NCBI GenBank assembly: GCA_043802925.1
Contig: JAZDKP010000285.1
Coordinates: 1-64,000, forward strand
DNA: 64,000 bases
From: JAZDKP01 sp043802925
Lineage (GTDB): Bacteria; Fibrobacterota; OXYB2-FULL-49-7; JAEUSG01
Direction of reading: 5' to 3'
The notes beneath the pieces are model-generated. The model was not told the origin of the DNA, did not search any database, and saw only the letters and a list, made by a program, of their open reading frames with translations. Of the stretch, positions 60,809 to 64,000 are shown piece by piece (within the stretch, counting starts at the first letter, position 1; every line of letters starts with the position of its first letter). Made by a program: the position numbers and the translations under genes.

Positions 60809-61734
60809 TGTCCGCTCCTTGTCAAACGGGTGAACACATCCTCGAGGCTCGCGCCTTCGGTGCGGAGTTCGGCCAGGGAAAAGCCGTTGTCCGCGGCCAG
60901 GCGGAAAACCGCTTCCGCAATCTTTTGGCCGTGAATGGGGGTGATTTCAAACGTGTGCAGGCCGTCGGCCTCGCCCACGTGGCGTACCTGGTCCGCGCCG
61001 CCGAAGGAACGGAGCCTGGCCTCGATGGCGTTGCGGTCGCCGCGCAATTTGGCGAGGACGTACTCCTTGGAACTGGCTGAAAGCTCGGCCAGCGTGCCGG
61101 AACCCACGATTTTTCCCTCGTTGATGATGATGGCGCGGTCGCACACGGCCGACACCTCGGGAAGGATGTGGGTGGAGAGAATGACCGTCTTTTCCTTGCC
61201 CAGGTTGCGGATGAGCTCGCGGATTTCGATGATTTGATTGGGGTCGAGACCGCTTGTGGGCTCATCGAGGATGAGCACGTCAGGGTCGTGGATGATGGCC
61301 TGGGCCAGGCCCACGCGCTGCCGGAAGCCCTTGGAGAGCTCACCGATGGGACGACGCATCACGGTTTTGAGGCCGCAAATCTGGGTGATCTGGTCAAGCC
61401 GCGCAGGGAGCTTTGCAGCCTCAATTTGCCGGACTTCGGCAATGAAGCGCAAAAAGGTCACGACATCCATGTCGTGGTAGAGCGGCGCGCTCTCGGGAAG
61501 GTAGCCCACCTTGGCCCGCACCTCCAGGGGCTGGCGTTCGACGTCAAGGCCCGCGATGCTCGCGGTCCCGCTGGTGGCGCCGATGAAGCAGGTGAGAATC
61601 TTCATCGTGGTGGTCTTGCCCGCGCCGTTGGGGCCGAGGAATCCGACAATCTCCCCCTTGTTCACCTCAAAGGAGATGTCATCCACGGCCCGGATGGTAC
61701 CGTACGCCTTCTTCAGGTTGTCCACTTTAATCAT
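60805..61734 (-). CDS. gldA: ABC-2 transporter ATP-binding protein, GldA-like
   Basis: A 309-residue ATPase that leads the operon. Walker A is GPNGAGKTTT, the Q-loop region has GYLPESAPLYHDM, the signature reads LSKGFRQRVGLAQAI, Walker B is VLILDEPTSGLDPNQ, and the H-loop STHILPE follows. A C-terminal extension (about 215-309) is typical of GldA and NatA-like ATPases. AAGGAAG precedes ATG 61734. With the genes after it this makes a GldA-GldF-GldG-DUF4340 complex at the inner membrane; the cargo is unknown and gliding cannot be assumed. Confidence 0.92.
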   Translation of the reverse strand: MIKVDNLKKAYGTIRAVDDISFEVNKGEIVGFLGPNGAGKTTTMKILTCFIGATSGTASIAGLDVERQPLEVRAKVGYLPESAPLYHDMDVVTFLRFIAEVRQIEAAKLPARLDQITQICGLKTVMRRPIGELSKGFRQRVGLAQAIIHDPDVLILDEPTSGLDPNQIIEIRELIRNLGKEKTVILSTHILPEVSAVCDRAIIINEGKIVGSGTLAELSASSKEYVLAKLRGDRNAIEARLRSFGGADQVRHVGEADGLHTFEITPIHGQKIAEAVFRLAADNGFSLAELRTEGASLEDVFTRLTRSGQ

Positions 61735-61805
61735 ACCATACTTCCTTTAATAAGTTGAAGGTATATTGATAATATGGGTTACATCTGATTTTCTTAAGCC
61801 GGGAA

Positions 61806-61834
61806 AAGATATTAATTAATTAAAATAGAGTCAA
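61806..61834 (-). promoter_or_regulatory. Predicted promoter of the Gld-type operon
   Basis: On the minus strand TTGACT (61834-61829) and TATCTT (61811-61806) are 17 nt apart. Transcription would start near 61800, about 65 nt before ATG 61734. Confidence 0.55.
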
Positions 61835-61889
61835 TGGGTGAATGGGAATCCGGATGAAAAACACGTGAAAACGGATCCGGACGAAACAT

Positions 61890-61937
61890 CCACCCAACCG
61901 TAGGGGCGCATTGCGATGCGCCCTTACGGTTGGGTGG
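61890..61937. repeat. 22-bp inverted repeat (REP-like), possible terminator
   Basis: The arms 61890-61911 and 61916-61937 match with one mismatch around a TGCG loop; the core reads GGGGCGCAT/ATGCGCCC. It begins 6 nt past the stop codon of the minus-strand propeller gene and could end its transcript. It is not the same sequence as the C/G-rich units or the RAYT palindrome. Confidence 0.8.
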
Positions 61938-61942
61938 GGGGT

Positions 61943-64000
61943 TTATTTTATCAGCACCATCCTGCGCGTCAGTTGGGCGTCCCCGAACTGAAGACGGCAA
62001 AGGTAGACACCGCTCGGAAAACGGGACGCATCGAACATCCGCGTATGCAGGCCCGCGGAGAGCGCCTCTTTCGTAATCAGTGAAACAACTTTCTGACCCG
62101 CGGCGTTATAGACAACAAGCGTCACAAGGCCGGGACGGGGCAGGGTGAAGCGGAGCAGAGTGCGCGGATTGTACGGGTTGGGAATATTGGGCAGGAGCGA
62201 GAGCCGGGAGAGGGTGAGCGACACCGACTGGACCGGAGTCTCAAGGTCCAGGATTTCGTCGATGGAGCGCGAGAAGAGCCCGTTGCCGTCCGTACCGATA
62301 AAGAGCGTGCCCCCGCAGACCGCGACTCCCGGGACCCTTGTGCGGGTGAGTCCCTGAAGCGCCGGATACCAATTTGCGCCGTTGTCCTTGGAATAGTAGA
62401 ACCCGTCCCCGGCCATGCCGGCGAACAGGTTGCCGCTCGAATCCACGTCGAGGGTCATGACCGACCCGAACTCAGGCAGGCCGTTGCCCGCATCCTGCCA
62501 GGAAAGGCCGTTGTCCGTGGAGCGGTAGACCCCTTCGCCGTTCGTGGCCGCGAAGATTTCCGTGCCGTTCTTAAAAAACTGATACACCCCCGAGGGCGGG
62601 CCGAGGGTCAGCAGCGACCAGGTCTGTCCGGTGTCGAGGGAGGCATAGATGCCGCGGCCAAAAGTGCCGGCGAGCAGCATGCCGTCCACCGCGACCATGG
62701 CGGAAACCGAAGTGTAGGCCGGAAAGCTGGCGCTGGTGTGGGTCCAGGTGCGCCCCGTGTCGGGCGAAACAAAAACGCCCTCGTTCCAGACACCGGCAAA
62801 TAGCTTATCGCCAAGTGACGCAAAGGAGAAAACGCCGTTGGGCCAGAGCCCGGAGCTCGCGTCGTACCAGTTGGCCCCGCTGTCGGGCGACAGGTAGGCG
62901 CCCCAGCCGCTCACGCCTATGAAAAAATTAGCGCCGAAGGAAGTATACGAAACCACGGGCAGGTAGCCCGGCAGGCCATTGTTGAGGCCGGACCAGGTGC
63001 GGCCCGTGTCCGCGGAGGCAAAGAGGCCGTTCCAGCAGCTCGCATACAACCTGCCGTTGATTTGCTTTAAGAAATTGATGTGCACATTGTTCATGCCCGT
63101 GTTGCTGGCGCTCCAGGTACGGGCACTGTCCGCGGAGGCAAAAACACCGCCGCCATCCATTCCCGCGAGCACGCGGCCGTTGTCGATGCGGAACGCCGCG
63201 ATGCCGCCGGATGGCAGCCCGTCGCTGGAACGGGTCCAATCCGCCTCCGGCGCGTCGGACCAGTACAGGGCGTCGTCGGTGCCGGCATAAATGAAGGTGT
63301 CATTGGCCGCCAGCGTCTGGATGACCGTGCCGGAAAGCGCGGTCGGGTAGGCGGCCGCCCAGTTTGCGCCACTGTCGGATGAAACGTACACGCCGTCCGT
63401 GGTCCCGGCATAAAGCTTGCCCTTGAAGGACTGGAAGGCCCGGACGGACGAATACCCCGGAATACCGGTGCCGGCCAGCGTGAAAGTGGCGCCACTGTCG
63501 AGTGAAACGTAGGCACCGTCGTCGGTCCCGGCATACAACCGTTCACCGAGTGCGTACCAGGCGAGGACCGGGTAATAGGCGGAGAGCCCCGTGCCCGACA
63601 AGGTCCATGTGAGGCCGTCATCCGTTGAGACGCGAAGCCGGTCCCATGCGCCGGCTAAAAGACGCCGGCCATACTGAAAGACGGACAGGTATAGCCCGGA
63701 ATCGGAGCTGCCAAGCGTCGCCCAGGTCTGCGCGTTGTCGGTAGAGGAAAAAAGCCCGCTGTTGGTGGCAACCATAAGCGCGCTCCCGGACTTGATGAGG
63801 CCGTAAACGGACAGGGGCTCGTTAAAGCCCGGCGCGGGCACGCTCCAGGTCGCGCCGTTGTCCACGGAGGCAAAGACATAACCGCTGTCCGTGCCCGCGT
63901 AAAGGGTGGCGCCGTCGGCAAGGAAGCAATTGACATTGCCGCCATAGGGGCCGGGGGTCGGGACCCAGTCCGCAAAGACCGCGATAACAACCGTCAACAT
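61943..64000 (-). CDS. Secreted beta-propeller protein with type IX secretion sorting domain (5' partial)
   Basis: At least 685 residues; the frame reaches the window edge. The first residues (LTVVIAVFADWVP) look like the end of a signal peptide, so the start is probably just outside. About a dozen repeats of the type LYAGTDSGVYVSxDSGxTW follow, as in BNR/sialidase and HCF136-like propellers. The last 85 residues (LLPNIPNPYNPRTLLRFTLP, VVYNAAGQKV, SGVYLCRLQ, TRRMVLIK) are a FlgD-like or type A sorting domain used by the type IX secretion system. The protein is probably exported or surface-attached; its ligand is unknown. Repeats at DNA level are diverged. Confidence 0.9.
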   Translation of the reverse strand: MLTVVIAVFADWVPTPGPYGGNVNCFLADGATLYAGTDSGYVFASVDNGATWSVPAPGFNEPLSVYGLIKSGSALMVATNSGLFSSTDNAQTWATLGSSDSGLYLSVFQYGRRLLAGAWDRLRVSTDDGLTWTLSGTGLSAYYPVLAWYALGERLYAGTDDGAYVSLDSGATFTLAGTGIPGYSSVRAFQSFKGKLYAGTTDGVYVSSDSGANWAAAYPTALSGTVIQTLAANDTFIYAGTDDALYWSDAPEADWTRSSDGLPSGGIAAFRIDNGRVLAGMDGGGVFASADSARTWSASNTGMNNVHINFLKQINGRLYASCWNGLFASADTGRTWSGLNNGLPGYLPVVSYTSFGANFFIGVSGWGAYLSPDSGANWYDASSGLWPNGVFSFASLGDKLFAGVWNEGVFVSPDTGRTWTHTSASFPAYTSVSAMVAVDGMLLAGTFGRGIYASLDTGQTWSLLTLGPPSGVYQFFKNGTEIFAATNGEGVYRSTDNGLSWQDAGNGLPEFGSVMTLDVDSSGNLFAGMAGDGFYYSKDNGANWYPALQGLTRTRVPGVAVCGGTLFIGTDGNGLFSRSIDEILDLETPVQSVSLTLSRLSLLPNIPNPYNPRTLLRFTLPRPGLVTLVVYNAAGQKVVSLITKEALSAGLHTRMFDASRFPSGVYLCRLQFGDAQLTRRMVLIK

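Noticed and set aside
57411..61734. Evidence for gliding motility
   Set aside because: GldA/F/G-type ABC genes with DUF4340 occur in many non-gliding bacteria, and none of the gliding-specific genes (gldK-N, spr) are in the window.

Overview
This is a chromosomal window from a double-membraned bacterium with moderately high GC (low-GC islands aside). Most genes use standard Shine-Dalgarno starts. BamA-type and other beta-barrel proteins, a Lol-like ABC system and a heptose-nucleotide enzyme point to an outer membrane. A C-terminal type IX secretion sorting domain (61943-64000) and a Gld-type ABC operon (57411-61734) point to the FCB superphylum. A Fibrobacterota-like lineage is my guess from content; no rRNA is present to settle it.

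Layout. 1-5481: tail of a Fis-type regulator, smc, and a chemotaxis receptor with a cysteine-rich insert. 5711-13421: six tightly overlapping genes, namely a MalK-type ATPase, an LPG-synthase-TM flippase-like protein, a YfhO-type membrane glycosyltransferase, an RmlD-like reductase, a polyprenol-phosphate sugar synthase and a GT2 fusion; together they look like a lipid-linked surface glycan pathway. 13598-14566: SrkA-like kinase, flanked by C/G-rich palindromic repeats. 14915-21287: accA, trm112-like, rfaE2, a TPR protein, accB, accC and a FecR protein, joining fatty-acid initiation with LPS heptose activation. 21370-24710: methyltransferase, low-GC hybrid histidine kinase, rpsU. 24858-27887: lone GH106-like protein whose active-site motifs look eroded. 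28503-32107: B12-binding radical SAM enzyme, DUF234 ATPase, methyltransferase. 32111-36111 (minus): recJ, argH, CsgG/FlgT-like protein. 36392-44215: HTH-GHKL-STAS regulator, porin-like protein, deacetylase plus Omp85-like pair, tex. 44259-44864: REP-associated transposase (RAYT). 45162-51319: Lol/Mac-like ABC transporter with LolA-like and beta-barrel partners. 51417-55957: tRNA-Ser, SRP RNA, dnaX, ybaB, recR, pgpA, cinA. 56009-57454: GT87-like mannosyltransferase, convergent with the Gld-type operon. 61943-64000: secreted beta-propeller protein, cut by the window edge.

The most unusual points are a one-polypeptide HTH + GHKL ATPase + STAS-like regulator preceded by two phased palindromic sites; a RAYT gene carrying a perfect 34-bp palindrome in its own reading frame, in a genome with several dispersed palindromes; a bidirectional terminator-like hairpin inside the GT87 gene; a hairpin between the Shine-Dalgarno and start codon of rpsU; and a recurring promoter form TTGAC(A/T)-N17-TATCTT. 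All calls come from reading the sequence; no database search was possible.
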